Below, piece after piece: positions 36,351 through 50,100 of a stretch of DNA of 64,000 bases. The DNA is from Apteryx mantelli (Eukaryota; Chordata; Aves; Apterygiformes; Apterygidae): the NCBI RefSeq assembly GCF_036417845.1, contig NC_089980.1:50714501-50778500 (forward strand), written 5' to 3'. The notes under the pieces are model-generated. The model was not told the origin of the DNA. It worked only from the letters and a program-made list of their open reading frames with translations, and searched no databases. Position 1 is the first letter of the stretch; every line of letters starts with the position of its first letter. The translations under genes and the position numbers were made by a program.

Positions 36351-39300
36351 AGTTTTTTCTTGCTTTAGCTCTCCTGAATACCCCCACTGCACAGCCTATT
36401 TCCAACTTCAACAGAAGCTTGCATTCAGTAGTTTCTTACAGACGTAATCCAAAAGATGCACTTTCTCTAACCTCCTTCTAACTGGCATTGGTAACTCTGT
36501 CATATTAAAGGTGATTTCCTAAAGAGAATGGCTTTATTCTTAAAGAATATAGACTGTAATTGTTGTTTGCTGCAAACATTTACTAGTGCCTTATTCATAC
36601 ACAAGTTTTTGTTTAACTGTTCCTCGTGTGAAGTCCTGCCAAAATCTTGCGTCTAGTACTGAGGCATACAGCGAGCTTCCTAAGACTACACATTGTGACA
36701 TTTACAGGCTAGTATGTAAAACTAGAGTCACAAAAAGACAAGAACTGAGTGGTGGGTCCCAACCAAGAGCACACCTCAACCTGAGTGTTTTTATCCAAGC
36801 CCAGTTCTAGATCTAAATTTCAAAAATTACTCCTGCCTTTATTACAAACTGATCCAAAACACAGTCAAAGCATTCTATCCTGTTGAGGTCTAAAAACAAA
36901 TAAAATCCGAATTCCCCCAACATCTGGCTGAAATCTAAAACACCACCACCACAGAAGTTCCTTTAAGCACAAGATAAAGCCCAGAATTCACAGTGCCTAC
37001 TTTACAAATGTTGCATATCATATTAAGTTGTAAGTTATTTTGGGCAGGCCACCGTTTCTGTCTGCCTACAGCATATACTCTTACAATGCTGCAGATTAGG
37101 TAAAAATAGGTATTTAGGGTTTTGGTGTTGTTTTTTTTTGTTGTTGTTTTTTGTAAACAGGGAGAAAAAAAGAGGCAACAGAGCAGGCCTAAAACTTCAT
37201 TAGCCTCCTGAAGCATGAAACAACTACTGACAGCTACTCTCACTTTCTCTTTGAAGACCCAACAAAACATACACTGTGTGTCACAGCTGTACCCTGACAG
37301 GAACAGGCTGAAGTTTTTGTCCCTTTTTTTTTCTCCTCAACTGCTTCTAAGAAATGCATCTTCTTTGAACTGAATTTGGGGCTGTGTGGTATGAACTTTG
37401 CACAATAGGGGGCCTCATCTTCCTTCCAGTAAATCCAGGGTCTATGGGCAGTTCAGAAGAGAGCTTGAGAAACATATACAAAGTTTTCAGAAAGGTATTT
37501 TTTAAGACCTACCTATTATTTGCATTCCTACTATCTCCATGAATTATTCTACCACTGTGTTGAGTTTCACATACATAAAAACTGAACATCTAAGCTCTGT
37601 GTGGATGTTCCCTGCCATTTAATCCCAATCCAAGGAGAAATACAGACAGAGAATTTCTAGGATTTTTTTTTTTGTGACTTTAGTGGGTACTTGCTGAAAA
37701 TAGCACAGACTTCCTCAGTAAGATGGCAAAACATCAGCTGGCTATTCTAGTTCTTCAAAAGAAGCCTTTTATAAATATCCCCCTCTTGAATAACATGCAC
37801 TTGACTCCTGAAAATGGCCTTATAGAGACCACCAAGTTATGTTAACCATTCTGGACTTCAAAATTAACCTTTCATTTTAGTACAAAATATTGACTACATG
37901 TACAGTATGTTTCCAGATGGCAACTGCTGGCATTGCATTTCACTTCCACTCCTATACTTTCTATACATATATACATGTTTTTGTTTAAAAATCACTGTTA
38001 ATCCAATTCAATTTATGTAAAAAGCAAGATGAATCCTTGGTATATTTGAAATTCACAGCCATACTTCTCCAAGTTGAATGCACCACTAAACATATTCCAC
38101 TTTAACACTGCGTATTATAGTAGCTCTACTGATATTGTAGGGTGGTTGCGTTTCTTAGCTGTAACTTTCCACTTTAATTACTGCTGGATATTATTTATGA
38201 ATTTCTCAGTGTTAAAATCAGGTTGCTCTTGCATTATCACTTTGCACAAATGCCTTAGAAGCTTGCCAAACTAGCATGAAGAAAAAAAGACCTTGTTCAA
38301 AATAGTTTAGACAAGAAAAGAAGAACTCATATGCTTTACACTGTGTGGATGTTCAAGTCAGTAGATGAACCCCAGTCTTAAAACACAGTAGAGCTTTCTA
38401 GAGCATCTCCTGTTTGAAGCCCATGCAGGGCTAATCCAAATAAAAGCTTGTGAGAATCTTATCTTCAGATCAGGACTTTAAAGACAATCTGAGGGGACAA
38501 TCCAGTTGTCTTGAGTGTTTCAACAGGATAACTTAATTCATATTTTTATGAAAACACATTCTATTCCATGTTCATAGGCTACAGCTCCATTAACACACTA
38601 AGGCTAGGTTTCCCTTAAAATTCAACGTAAAAATAGGACAAGATAAGCCTGTGTGGCCTATTTCTCTATACCTTGTTAAAATTAGACTTAGAAGTGCAGC
38701 TCAGTTCTGGCTGTGTATTATTCCACTACAGTCAGAGTCTGCTCTATTTTTTTCCACAACAAATTCAACACTGCAGCTTTTGAGGTATAAACTCACTAAT
38801 CTTTTTAATCCTGTAAAATGAATATGTTAATCTTCACTTTAAGAATAGAAGTAAGGCTGATGGCTGATACAGGACACTGAACAAAACAAAATATAATAAA
38901 ATGACCCACAAATATAGCATTCCAGAAGATTATTTTGTGCTCCTATTGACAAAAGTTTTAGCTGCATGACTACAAATGTAAGTAATAAAAATTATCTGCG
39001 TCATGACTGAGTTGCATGAACACATACTGGTCACTGCATCTCACAGCAGTCCCTGCCTTAACAGCTTAAATGTAATTAGGGAAGAGAGGAAAGGGGGGGA
39101 AAAGAAATAGCCACAGAGGTCAAATCAACTTGAATCACACTAGGTTAACAGACTGGGTACTGGTCTAAAGCCTCTGGGCTAGTTTCTCATTTTGTCCTTT
39201 CCACTGCAAAATCCTACATTTCTTATCCATCTACTCTTTTTTTATATGGGTGACCTCCCATGAGTGTTTTCAGAATGAGAGAAGGAAAACATTAAATATT

Positions 39301-39886
39301 ACAAACTTAGGGTGCTCAACAGAGAATAAAGAAATCAGGATAAATATGATCCCATCAATTTTTATGCAACAGGCACTGTGACGTAAAGCAGTACTGGAAA
39401 TGGGGCTCTTTCTTGTACATTGAACATTTTTAGCACTCTTCCCACACTAATATAAACAGAAGATTTGCAGCACAGCACATGCCTACAAATGATTACAGCA
39501 CATGCAGCATTTGTTTATGTTCTCTCAGCACACAAATATAATCAAGTCATATAGATAGCTATTCATCAGTCTGAACTCCTCATAAACTGGATGATTTGAA
39601 ACCTAAGCACAAGTTATCAGGCCATCAAATTTGACAAATGGAATCACTAAAATGAAAAACAGTAACTTTTTGGCAAAAATGTCAACTATATAAAGTAAAT
39701 GACTTAGAAGCCCTTGTTAAATTTTCAAACACAACTTTGAGGAACTTCATGGGGATATTAATGCGGAAAGAATATTTATGTTAAAAGATCAGAGGCATGC
39801 ACCTTTATATGTAGTGCTGTCTAAGGCAGACTGCGTTTAACATACAAAATGAGAAGCTCCTCAGATGGAAGTATGTGGAACTAGGT

Positions 39887-39892
39887 TTTAAT
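39887..39892 (-). terminator. Candidate poly(A) signal, minus strand
   Basis: ATTAAA on the minus strand, about 180 bases beyond the stop of the candidate exon at 40071-40157, with TTTTGTATGTT downstream as a possible U/GU-rich element. Confidence 0.3.
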
Positions 39893-40070
39893 GACTGACT
39901 TGCTAACAAATGTTTTGAAGTGGATTTGCTCAGTATTCAGTTATTGCACATTATTCTGCATTTGTATTTCTTCAAAGGACACTCTACCTGTATTTGTGTT
40001 TTTCTTGAAACTTAAACTTGGCAGAAAAGCAGGATGTTTCCTAGAAGTGACAGCTGCTTCTTTCTAAAGG

Positions 40071-40157
40071 TCAGGGAGCCAATCTCCTAATCTTGCTTGC
40101 CCTCTTGCTGTCTTCTGCTTCTTCAGCAACCCATTCCAGGTTTTCACTTGTCATTGC
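40071..40157 (-). CDS. Candidate terminal coding exon of an unidentified gene
   Basis: Read on the minus strand, a long pyrimidine tract (TTTTTTCTTTTGTTTTCTGTGTTCCTCAG) ends in an AG at 40158-40159. It is followed by 28 open codons in phase 0 and a TGA at 40073-40071. The peptide begins AMTSENLEWVAEEAEDSKRA and ends SKIRRLAP: acidic, then basic, with no hydrophobic stretch, like a natural hydrophilic C-terminus. I do not recognise the protein. An ATTAAA poly(A)-type signal lies at 39892-39887, about 180 bases after the stop. The exon would be antisense to the long form of the PLD5 3' UTR. Partner exons further right were not established, so this is a candidate, not a gene model. A chance acceptor before a short open frame is the alternative. 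Confidence 0.45.
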   Translation of the reverse strand, partial: AMTSENLEWVAEEAEDSKRASKIRRLAP

Positions 40158-41068
40158 CTGAGGAACACAGAAAACAAAAGAAAAAAGTTTTATTTGTTTC
40201 TTATGAAACCTGCTGGCTGCTCAACAAGCTTTTGCCCTCTCAGAAATCCCTTACCTAATGTGATACTCAAGAAAGCATAATAAAGGAGTTCACACACACC
40301 ATGAAGGTGCCTAACATAACTCTTCACCTGGTGAGACCTATATGCAGAAGTCAGAATAAGGGATACAGAAGACAGAAAAAAAAAAAAGTTTAGCAAATTT
40401 AAAATGAGGTGGGGTTCCTTCTGCTGATATAAATACCTCTTCTGGTTGCATCATTTAGTCTAATGTTAACCATTTTTAACCATACAACCAGATTTGTAAT
40501 GACTGCAATGTGCAGGTAACTTCAGCATGAAGAGGTGAGAGGATAAACACCCCACTAACCACGCTCCTCCTCCTTGAGAATTAAATTAATTTCTTCACTG
40601 GCAGGGGAAAGGCAGGGAAAAGTGAGAAATGTACTTTCCCCCCTGTCCAAGGAGTAACCTAGACTTCTACTACAAGCAGAAGTTGGTAACGTTTCCAGAA
40701 AAAGCAAAGATCCTATACATGCAACTCCCAGTAATTCTCGAAAGGTGGTGCATACCTGTGGAAACTTTGGCCTCAGCCTAGTACCAGTTTCTTTGTAACA
40801 AACTGTCAGCCTTCTCAGGAGAGCTCCTCTTCCTCCTCCCTCCTCTACTCAAAGTAGCTGTGACATCTGCTTTTAGCAATCTCTTGAATCTTTCATTTTA
40901 AGAAAACTCCCAGAATAGTTAAGACTTAGGCCTGTGGAGAGAAAAATAAATGGCAGATTCAGACAGGGACCCAAAGAGTCTAGTGTAAATATTAAAGTGC
41001 GTAATAAATCAAGATCAAATAACAGAGCATGTACTCATTTTTACCAACAAATATAAATATATACGTAT

Positions 41069-41132
41069 GTACACACACACACACTCACACAGCACGAGAG
41101 AGCAAGAGAGTGAGAGAGAGTGAGCACACACA
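41069..41132. repeat. CA / GA simple repeat
   Basis: An (AC)n tract from about 41071 passes into (GA)n-rich text, then back into a short CACACA. Confidence 0.9.
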
Positions 41133-44100
41133 AAAATCAGAAAAAAAAGGGGAGGCAATTACCTCAAATTAATGAAGTTGAAATTTATAAATAAAAATGC
41201 CAACTGTTATGTATGAGGACAATCCCCATATCTAAACTGTTGCTCTTAATATAACAGAGATGCAGTAGACAGTCTGTGAACCAGCAGTTTTGATATGCTG
41301 TGCAAAGTAGGTTTGGACACGAAGTCTTATGTCCATCTATGGACGCATTCAGCTTAAAAGTTAGGCAAGAAAAAGGACTCTCTGTATATTTACAGATTCT
41401 GTTGCCAAGTAATCATTAAAAAAATAGCCACTTCTCACAACATCTGTATATTCAGATGCCAACATACAGATCTTTGTGAACAAGTCTGAAGAACAGCAGA
41501 AAGCAACATTTGTTACAGCAAGCAGCCAACTAAAACAGATTGTAAGCCCATTTTCCAAGTGTCAGTTGATAAAATAAAAGCGCTCAGATGCCCCCACATC
41601 CATCTCACATTCCAAAGTCCTTATATCAGATTCCAGATATGGAGCTGAGGCTCTCCATACATGCACAGAAACACATCCTCAGAGGAAAAGTGAGTATCTG
41701 TGTCAGAAGAGCTAAAAACATCTCTAATACAATGACTTGCTCCACAGTTGTCCTACAATTAAATAAGACTAACAAAATAATGATAGTTATTACATTACTT
41801 ACTGCAAAAGTCCACATGTCCTTTGCTAGAAAAGGTGAACATGCACACGTGAACAGACTCAAAATAATGACCTACAGAGGTAAACTTCTGGCCACAGCAT
41901 AGAGTGCATTAACATTCTGTTCATAACTTTCTGACAGCACATACCAAAGCAGTCCACGCACCTTCATTCACACATTTGCCAAAGCTCACTTTTACAAAAC
42001 CAAGGAGCAACCTTTCTCTGTCTGAACTCAATTCTCCCTCTTCCCTTTCCTCACTCCCTCTTTCCTTTCCTCACTTCTTCACATAAACACACTTTTTTCA
42101 TTATCAAATGTTTCCGTTACCCTCCCCCCCAACTCATCTGGTTCTTTTCCTTTTTGAGCTGTTTCCTACACGCTGTTTCTGTGGGAATCCCTTGCTCCTT
42201 TGTACACAGGGACACCCTGCAAGTGAACCTGTAGCTTGCATCTTTGGTGTTGTGATGTGCTACAGGGTTACTTCTGCTAGCTTTACTTGAAGTGCCCAGA
42301 AAAAGAAAGCAAACACATGCTATTAGAAGGCACCAAAAAAACTTGTTATATATGAAAACAAGGGCAACCAGGGAAAAAGCAGAAAACAGGCAGTACTGGA
42401 AAAAACACTTGAAAGGGGGAAGGAATACCTGAAATGGGTTTTAAGTCATAATTCTCAATCCCACTTCACCTTGGGATGTCCAAAACCAGAATCAGAACCT
42501 ACAGCCCAATTTTGCAAGCAACCCACAACTTTATCGCAAGCCTTGCCTCAAAAAAATTTGCTCGCTGCTGTCCTGGAGTCACACACACCAGGTTAACCTG
42601 CCAAGTTAGGCAATGACAAGCAAGTCAAAACTACTGACTTCTTCAAGCCACACGACCTCAACTTTGCCCTCCAGGGGGCACTTGGCCACAGAAGGGTCTA
42701 ACCTAGGTACTTCTATCTTGTGACAGCCAGACAGCTAAACTCACCACTATATATATATCACATCACCACTTTCTGAGAGTAAATTAAGAAAAGAAAGCTT
42801 CTCTGCAAACATATTTTGTTTTAAATCTGTGGGTGTGACTTTGGCATTGCATTGTTTCCCCCCTCCCCCCCCCCCAATCTAAAAATAGCAGGAGTCCTTT
42901 GTAAAGTATCCAGGGCAAAAATGATATGTACTTTATAAGTTTACTTGCTCTGATGGAGTAAAATATCAAATAGAAAAATCTGTCTAAACTTGTTTTGAAA
43001 ACTGCATGGCCAGCTTATGCAGTAGCTAGATATGTGGCAAGGTTGCAGTGTTACTCTCCAAGGAGAATACAGTAAATATGCTATATATTTTGTTTATTTA
43101 TTGAGCATTGTGTAGTCTCCAAGCTCTACTATGAGAGGTGTGGGTAACTTCTCATTGTCCTTCCTACTTCAAAACACAGTATTTATCACAGATGCATACA
43201 GTACAGTGGCATAGCTTAGGCCTGTTATATAGGTCAGTTTCTGCAATGCACACATGAGAACATAGTTTGCCACTGCAAAGGAGAGTGGCTGTAAAATCTA
43301 TTTTGGATAACTCAATTTATATTTGAGGAAATCAATGTGTGGTCATTTCTAGAACTGTGAATATAAGGTAACTGCTGCATGCTTGTATATTTGATGAGTT
43401 TTATTATACTATATCCTTATATGAATGCCTATGCAGTGTAAATGCTTTAATATGAGATATCTAATGTTTTTTTACACATTATTTTCTAATGATGCTACAT
43501 TTTACTGCATGTTTATCCATTTTTTGTGTTAGTATAAAGTGCAACCAGGAAGACACATGATTTTAATAACTTACACAGCAACCATTCAAATCCATTATAA
43601 AAAGATGTTCTTATGTAAAGACTTTTAAACTTGGCAAGAAATGTGCTTCCTTTAGACAAAGTGCTTGGTTCACAGCAATACCTGTGTAATTAATGTTTAT
43701 TTGTAAAATCACTGAGTCTGTAAATGGGGCTATCATCAACTCTGCTGCAAATCACTATGTCAGTAAGCTTTGATACCTTTGAAGATTTAACTCATCCTAC
43801 CTTTATTAGGAGAACAGATGAGACCCATCCTGATTCAATTTGAAAACTAATGCTCTAATTTAAAGAGTCTAAAACTGAGCAGCTATTGTGTTTGGTGCTG
43901 CAGGCTGACAGGCAATGTAGCAATCTTTTTTTAACAATACATTCTCATAACCTTAATACAATGAGTTCATATTACGTTATCATAAACTGGGCCCACTGTT
44001 TACAGAGTTACTAAACGTAACCAAAGTTCAATGTACCTGACTGACTTGAGCTGATTCATTCTTTTGGAAGAAAAAGAGGCTAACAGGGTTTTTGCTGGGG

Positions 44101-44460
44101 CTTTTGGGAGGTGGCTTGGTACAGAAGAATGCTGCTGTTGTACCAGTGCATTTTAAACGTGAAGAAGTCACTGGCTGAAGGACTTGTGGCTAAGGCACTG
44201 TCAGTGTTTGAAAGTGGGTAATATATTATACTGCTGCAAACTAAGTTACCAATGATGCAAATACTAAATCAAGAAAAAGTAATGCATTAAAGCTATGTAA
44301 ATATTGATTTTAATGCTGCAGCATCAGAGCCATCATTTTTCACTGCTTTGATATCCAAGGATTCATAGTATCACGCAGAATGTATTTCATCTGCTTCATT
44401 TTTTAGTTTAAATATTTTCATTCAAAGCAAAGTAACTCCTGTTTCTTTGTACTGCACTGA

Positions 44461-44466
44461 AATAAA
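44461..44466 (+). terminator. Strong poly(A) signal, distal end of plus-strand transcript
   Basis: AATAAA is followed by TTTTGTTTCAG and then a long U-rich run (CTTTTCTTATTTTCTTTCTGG). Of the three plus-strand signals after PLD5 this has the best downstream context. Whether PLD5 transcripts reach it is unknown. Confidence 0.45.
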
Positions 44467-44962
44467 AGAATTTTGTTTCAGTATATAATGCTTTTCTTAT
44501 TTTCTTTCTGGTCTGTCCCAGTCAGTGCTTGTTTCTATGATCACTAAGTCCTACATAGCTGCCTCTGGCCCCCAACCTTCTGTAGGTACACGTGCTGTAG
44601 GCATACTGGGCAGGACACTGACAAACCACCTGCTGCCTCCAATTTGGACTCTGAAGTCTAAACAGTACTGGCACAGAGTGAATGTGGACATCTGATGAAA
44701 TTTACAGCCATTGGAACATACGTTTTCTGCATCACTGTTTTAGGCTTGAGACACTTAGATTCCACCTAAATCCCATTTTTAAGCATATCAGTTTCTCCCT
44801 CCCACAAGCTGTTATCCATCACCCATGTTCACACTGAGCAGGCTCTCAACCTAACAAAGCAATCTTGCTGACTACATCTACAACAGTAAATAAAACAAGG
44901 GCATGTTACAAGTTTGAATAGTAGCTTGTATCATCTTGATTATTTGCTGGCATACTCCCTAC

Positions 44963-45074
44963 CTTCATGGTGGCCCACAACAACTAGCACCCTCCCAGAC
45001 GGTGCCCAGGTAAAACATAAGGGGTCCAAGTGTACCAGTAACTGTCCTTAATGCATAGTTTGGCTACGGCTATC
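44963..45074 (-). other. Possible 5' untranslated exon, minus strand
   Basis: On the minus strand a 30-base pyrimidine-rich tract (CTTCCCTTTTCCTCTTTCCC then TACAG) precedes this 112-base segment, which ends in GCCACCATGAAG followed by a GTAGGG donor. All three frames carry stops before the end, so it cannot be internal coding, but the ATG in a textbook Kozak context six bases before the donor would suit a 5' UTR exon in which translation begins (Met-Lys, phase 0). Both splice sites are only predicted. Confidence 0.2.
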
Positions 45075-46884
45075 CTGTAGGGAAAGAGGAAAAGGGAAGG
45101 AATAAACAGATTAGGCACTTGGATGCCAATCAGGCCGTGTCACTTAGCTGCAGAGCTAAGAAACTGCTCCTGGCCTCTTCAGTTGTCTAGATGCAACTAT
45201 TCAGATCACTATAATTACACTGCCCAAATCTGAACCTAAACAGCAAGTCTTGTGCAAACTTTTCCAGGATACAGTTTACCTAGGAACACTCCAACATAGC
45301 ACAGAAAATTTGCATTTCCAATTCTTCCCTGCCTAAACAGGACCAGTTGCTACTGGAAACACTGTCCCATTATCCAGACTACAAAGAACAATATTTACTA
45401 AAGAAAAGATCTTGTAATACTAGAGAAAAGATAAAAGGAAAGAGGGATAGAAAAGAGAGCTCAACAATGTAATTTAAGTTCTGGAAGAAATAATTAAAAC
45501 TATCTAATTTGAGCTCTGCCAAAATCAAGGCCACAGAGCCTCACTCTGCACTTCAAGCCCCAACCTTCTCTTGGCATTGCTGCTTCTTGTAACAGTGGGA
45601 GCAAAGTAAAAAGAGAAGGGAGGGGGGAGATTTTAGGTAGCGTACCAAAACTGAAGCATCCTCAGCTGCTTCAATAAATTACCTGAATAGCTCAGCTTAT
45701 CAGGAGGTATTAATAAAGGAAGGAGAGAGATTCACATGGCTTAGATTCTTCTGCTCATTCCCTACAGACTACATAATTCATCTGAAAGTAGCTACTTCAA
45801 TGACATCACAAAAGTGGACACACAGTTTCTATACCAACAAATAACACATGCTGGTACTGGGCATCTCTTAAAAAACAAACAACAAAAAAACCCTACAAAA
45901 ATGTATGTGCCTAGACTGACTTTTGGCACAAGCAAGTAATATTAAGTGTAAAAATGTACAGCATGTTTTCATACTTTAATACTTGATTTAACAGATGTAA
46001 AAAGAAGAGCAGTTTCTTCTCCCCTTAGATTTATTATTTTCTCTCATCATTAGAGAATATACAGGCCTCTTGGCCTGTTCCACATCAGCCTCTCTCTGCT
46101 ACCTTTCACTTCTAATACTTCACCTATGGCCACTTTCCTCAATCCCCTAGCAGCTCATTCCGGATACAGGCATAAGTGATAGCACAGCCGAATTAATGCA
46201 GGCAGTAGTATACTACATGGTCCAGAATTTTATTTGCTGTTCTCATTCAGTATAAATTAGGGTGCTCCAACCTCCCACCAGACCTAAAAGGGCAATATAG
46301 CCTTTGAGAATTTAAGGTACAACAGGAAAAAGATGTATGGTAGCCCAGGGACCCAGGCATCTCCTGAGAACTGGGTTACAGAAATGACAATGATACAAAC
46401 AAATCTCTACCTAAAGATCCGAATGCCTAGGATAAGAAAAGGCTTTTCCACACAGATGCTATCGTGAACAACGGAATCTACCATGGAATTTTTCTAAGAA
46501 TAGAAGGGATACAGAAAGAGGTGGAAAAATGCTAGCTATGGAAATGGGAAAGGGTGTTGTGCAACAGCCTAGTCTGTTGCCCACTGAAATGTAGGCTACC
46601 TGGGCTATTAAAAAAAAAAAAGGGGGGACTGGAAAACAGCAAGGAAACTGACATCACACTTCTGAATACTTTAAGTAAGCATTATGTTCTTTGGAAGATC
46701 CTATAAATAAATTCTAAGATGTCCACAGCTTGTTTATTGCACTAATCTCTATTTCTAGTAGGTACCCTTTTCACCAGCAGAAGGCTATAATTCCCAGTTC
46801 TCCTAATAAGAATAATCATCAACAACTGAAACTTAAACTGAACTCTGCAATTTGTACAACATGATCCTCTTTTCCAGCAGGTCC

Positions 46885-46980
46885 AGATTAAGATCCTGAT
46901 TTGAACCTGGGAAAGCAAGGACTATCCTAGATTTCTCTTTTCCTAGGACAGTGCCCTAACCATTGGGATTTTCTGTAGTG
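46885..46980 (+). repeat. MIR-like repeat, 3' part
   Basis: GATTTGAACCTGGGAAAGC followed by AGTGCCCTAACCATTGGGAT resembles the MIR tail 'aggatttgaacccaggtc...gtgctcttaaccactgggc'. The match is imperfect, as expected of an ancient copy. Confidence 0.6.
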
Positions 46981-47084
46981 GGGTCTTCTCTCACATTCAC
47001 CTAAGACTACAAGAGCACCAAACAAAAGCAAACAAACAAAATAAATCCTCTGATTTTGATCTAAAAATTTCTAACCAGCTCTAG

Positions 47085-47175
47085 TGCTGAGTAACTTGCT
47101 GTATGGCCCTGGGCAAGAGAGTCACCATGTTCCTTGTAGTTTGAAAACAAGGACATTCTCTCTAAGCAGAGGATA
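47085..47175 (+). repeat. MIR/L2-like repeat
   Basis: GTAACTTGCTGTATGGCCCT then GGGCAAGAGAGTCACC resembles the 'cttgctgtgtgaccttgggcaagtcact' core shared by MIR and L2. It lies about 100 bases from the MIR-like tail at 46885-46980, so the two may be separate insertions of the same class. Confidence 0.55.
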
Positions 47176-50100
47176 AGCTTAAATAGAAAAGGTAACAATT
47201 TTGACAAGAGATGAGAGAAAGCAGAAACTCTGGAGATAACTGCATAACCATGGCTCTCAGTTGCATGCATCTTTGTTAAGAGTTCATTTTTATTTTAACC
47301 AGAAAGGCTGCTTTTTACTGCACAAGTCACCATGAGGTAAGCTGTAGCGGGCCAGACTTGACCCACACTGTTTCACATACAACACTAATACAATTCTTCA
47401 CAAAATGCAACAGTGATAACCACTCCAGAACAAGGAGAAAGAACCACTTCCCATGCAGAGAAGCCTTACCATAACACCAAAGCTATTTATATACCCCTTT
47501 TTTTGCAACAGTGTCAGAGTATCTCATTTTCATGTTTGTTTTTTGCAAGATTATTATTCTACATAAATAATAATTAGTTTTCTGTTCTTCTGGGGTCCAT
47601 TTTCATAGAAAACCAGGTATGCTTACTGCTGGAAATTGGCACATAGAAACTCAATACTCTTTTCACATGTGCAGTGAAATAATCATACAAAGTAAGAAAG
47701 AAATCCTACTCCTGCTTTACAGATGAGACAGAGAATGAGCAATTTGAATCACTCACTATACACAGTATCATAAAGGAGATAGTTTGCAAAAGACCTCAAT
47801 TGTTAATTCAGCTGTTGATATCCATTTGCCTTTTAAATACCCCTTTCAAATATCCATTCTCCCTAAAGAAAGATGCAAGCTCGAAATGTTTAGAAGTATT
47901 GCATAGGTGGACATGAGTGGATAAAAACTAAATTTCAGTCCCAGTAGCTGAAAAGAAACCCAGTGGAGCGTTCCAGCCATACTGGGGAGCCACTGTATCA
48001 CTGGACAGCCTAAATCTACAGACAGGTATTGATTTACTGAGCAGGAATGGGTTTTATCCCATCTCTGCCCCTGATAGCATCCAGCAGAGTCTGTGCTCCA
48101 GTGCAGCAAAATGACTCTGGCCACAGGGATGGGTCTCCTCTCCACTCAGAATCATAGGCCATGGGGTATATATAGGGCATACAGGTCAACTGCTTTTCAA
48201 GAGACTGCCCAATCCTAAAAAGGCCACATTTCAAATATAATGTATGATGCTTACTTGCACTACTAGAGCATTTTAAAAGAAATGATAAAGCCTTTTGAAA
48301 CATGATCTTCATCTCCAGGGAAGTGCATATCTTTTATCAATTAAAGTAGGGTCCTGATCCCAAAGCTGTTTACATCTCTAACTCAGAAATTTGCCATTTC
48401 CTGCAGAGAAGAGAGTCTTCTGCAGGCCTCTTTAATTTGTTAGCACCAGTACTCATTTCTGAGTTCCATGGGCATATTTAGGCAATATGTTGCAGCGAAA
48501 GAACCCAGCAAGTCATGGCACACACAACTGAGGAAAGACAACAGCAAATCAGCTATGGTATGTTCTTGAATGTGCTGATAGCCTTCACATTAAAGTAACA
48601 TACCAAAAAATATTTTCCCTCACTGATTAGTTTCTTAATAGTACACTTTTGAATGGAGCTGAAGAGAGTAATATCTAATAAAGCATTGAGACAGTCTGTC
48701 CCTGGATAAATGACTCCTAAATTGCATACATCTATTGCCCCAACACAAAACTCAGGCTGACTTAGAGAACTTTGCTAAATGTAGCCCAAGTTTTAAGCTG
48801 CTTCTTCAGGCTACAGTAATCCAGGTCAATGGCACTTTATTATAGACTTCAACAGGAGGACCAGAAAAATACTCAGTAAAGGTGTTTGGCTCACTACAAT
48901 AGATCTTTTGAATTACTTCATTCCTACGTCTCACAGCCAATTGTGAAACAGTGCCCCCTATACGATACACAGGAAGTCCAGAAGAGGAGAAAGGAATCAC
49001 TGAACAACAACAATCCACTTTTAGAGTGGGCTCTACCCTATGGCTCTACCCTTTCCTCTGAAAGGAAAATTGTTTGGAGACAGCGGGGGCCAGGAGGAAC
49101 AGTACCATAGCCTTGCTTCAACCCTGCAGTTTAAAATGGTTTTATGAAGCGTATACTAGATGATGCAAAGATATCCAACCATTAGTCACAAGTTCAGTAC
49201 CTAAACGTCATGTTTGTACCGCTACTCTGTATCCTTATGGCTATAGCCTGTATCAAATCAGCATGGCAGTAAGTTATTAAATAGGTTTTACTGCCAGTTA
49301 ATGAAATACTCCCAAAGACTACACACAGCCTGCCGAGAGAATGCTAACACAGCATCTCCGAGGGGTTTATGAGCTACCAGAAAGGTCATGTCATCTGTAG
49401 CAGAACCATCTTAACAAGCTTACTTTAAGGACTTAAAAATGTTTAAAGTATCTCAGCTCATGTAGAACTGACCTAACAGAATAGTTCAAGAACATCTTCA
49501 TTGCTGTCCTAGGCTTAAAGATACAGATCTGCTCATACAGACTCCTTACTACAAGAAGTGCCATTTAAATCAATGAGGTAACTCTAGGGAGCACTGAAGG
49601 ATCAGTGTGTTAATTCCTGTTCATCCTGATACATTACTTAGAGAGATGAAAACACTCAAAATTTTTAGGAATGGCCCTTTAAAATAAAAAAAAGAAGAAA
49701 AAAAAAAGAAAAAGGACAGTAGTGATGTTAGCAGCATAGTAAGTACTTTACAGACAAGTAAAGCAACAAAGTCTACACCTAATGATTTTCAATCAAAGAA
49801 TACAATCCTGAACCCTTTCGGTTTTACAAAAATGCCTTTGATCCTACTAGCTCAAAAAATTAGACTGTATATAGGCAATCAAAACAACATTCCAATCTGT
49901 GGTTATCGTAACATCCAGTAAAATCTGCTCCCCAACTTAAATTGTTTTTAAATATCAAACTGACAGCCGAATCACCTTTTGAAAAATTGATGTCTTCTTG
50001 ATTATCTGGCCCATAAAGCAAGAAAAATGTTGTTTTAAAATATTACAATGTATTCAGCTATTTCATAGGACCCCTAAAACAGCCACATGCTGCAACCTAT

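Larger units (their letters stand above)
33208..44490 (+). other. PLD5: PLD5 3' UTR and downstream flank
   Basis: No plus-strand coding sequence follows the PLD5 stop. The first part must be 3' UTR. Poly(A) signals at 35262-35267, 35801-35806 and 44461-44466 mark possible ends; the last is followed by a U-rich stretch and would imply an 11-kb UTR. Inside the interval are a palindromic element (36252-36350), an (AAT)n tract (35477-35503), a purine/CA simple repeat (41069-41132) and a candidate minus-strand terminal exon (40071-40157). How far the UTR really extends cannot be decided from sequence alone. Confidence 0.5.

Noticed and set aside
42729-42756. 28-base minus-strand mini-exon between TTTACTCTCAG and GTGAGTTT
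   Set aside because: All three frames contain stops and the middle is a TA repeat; the flanking text looks like an old repeat.
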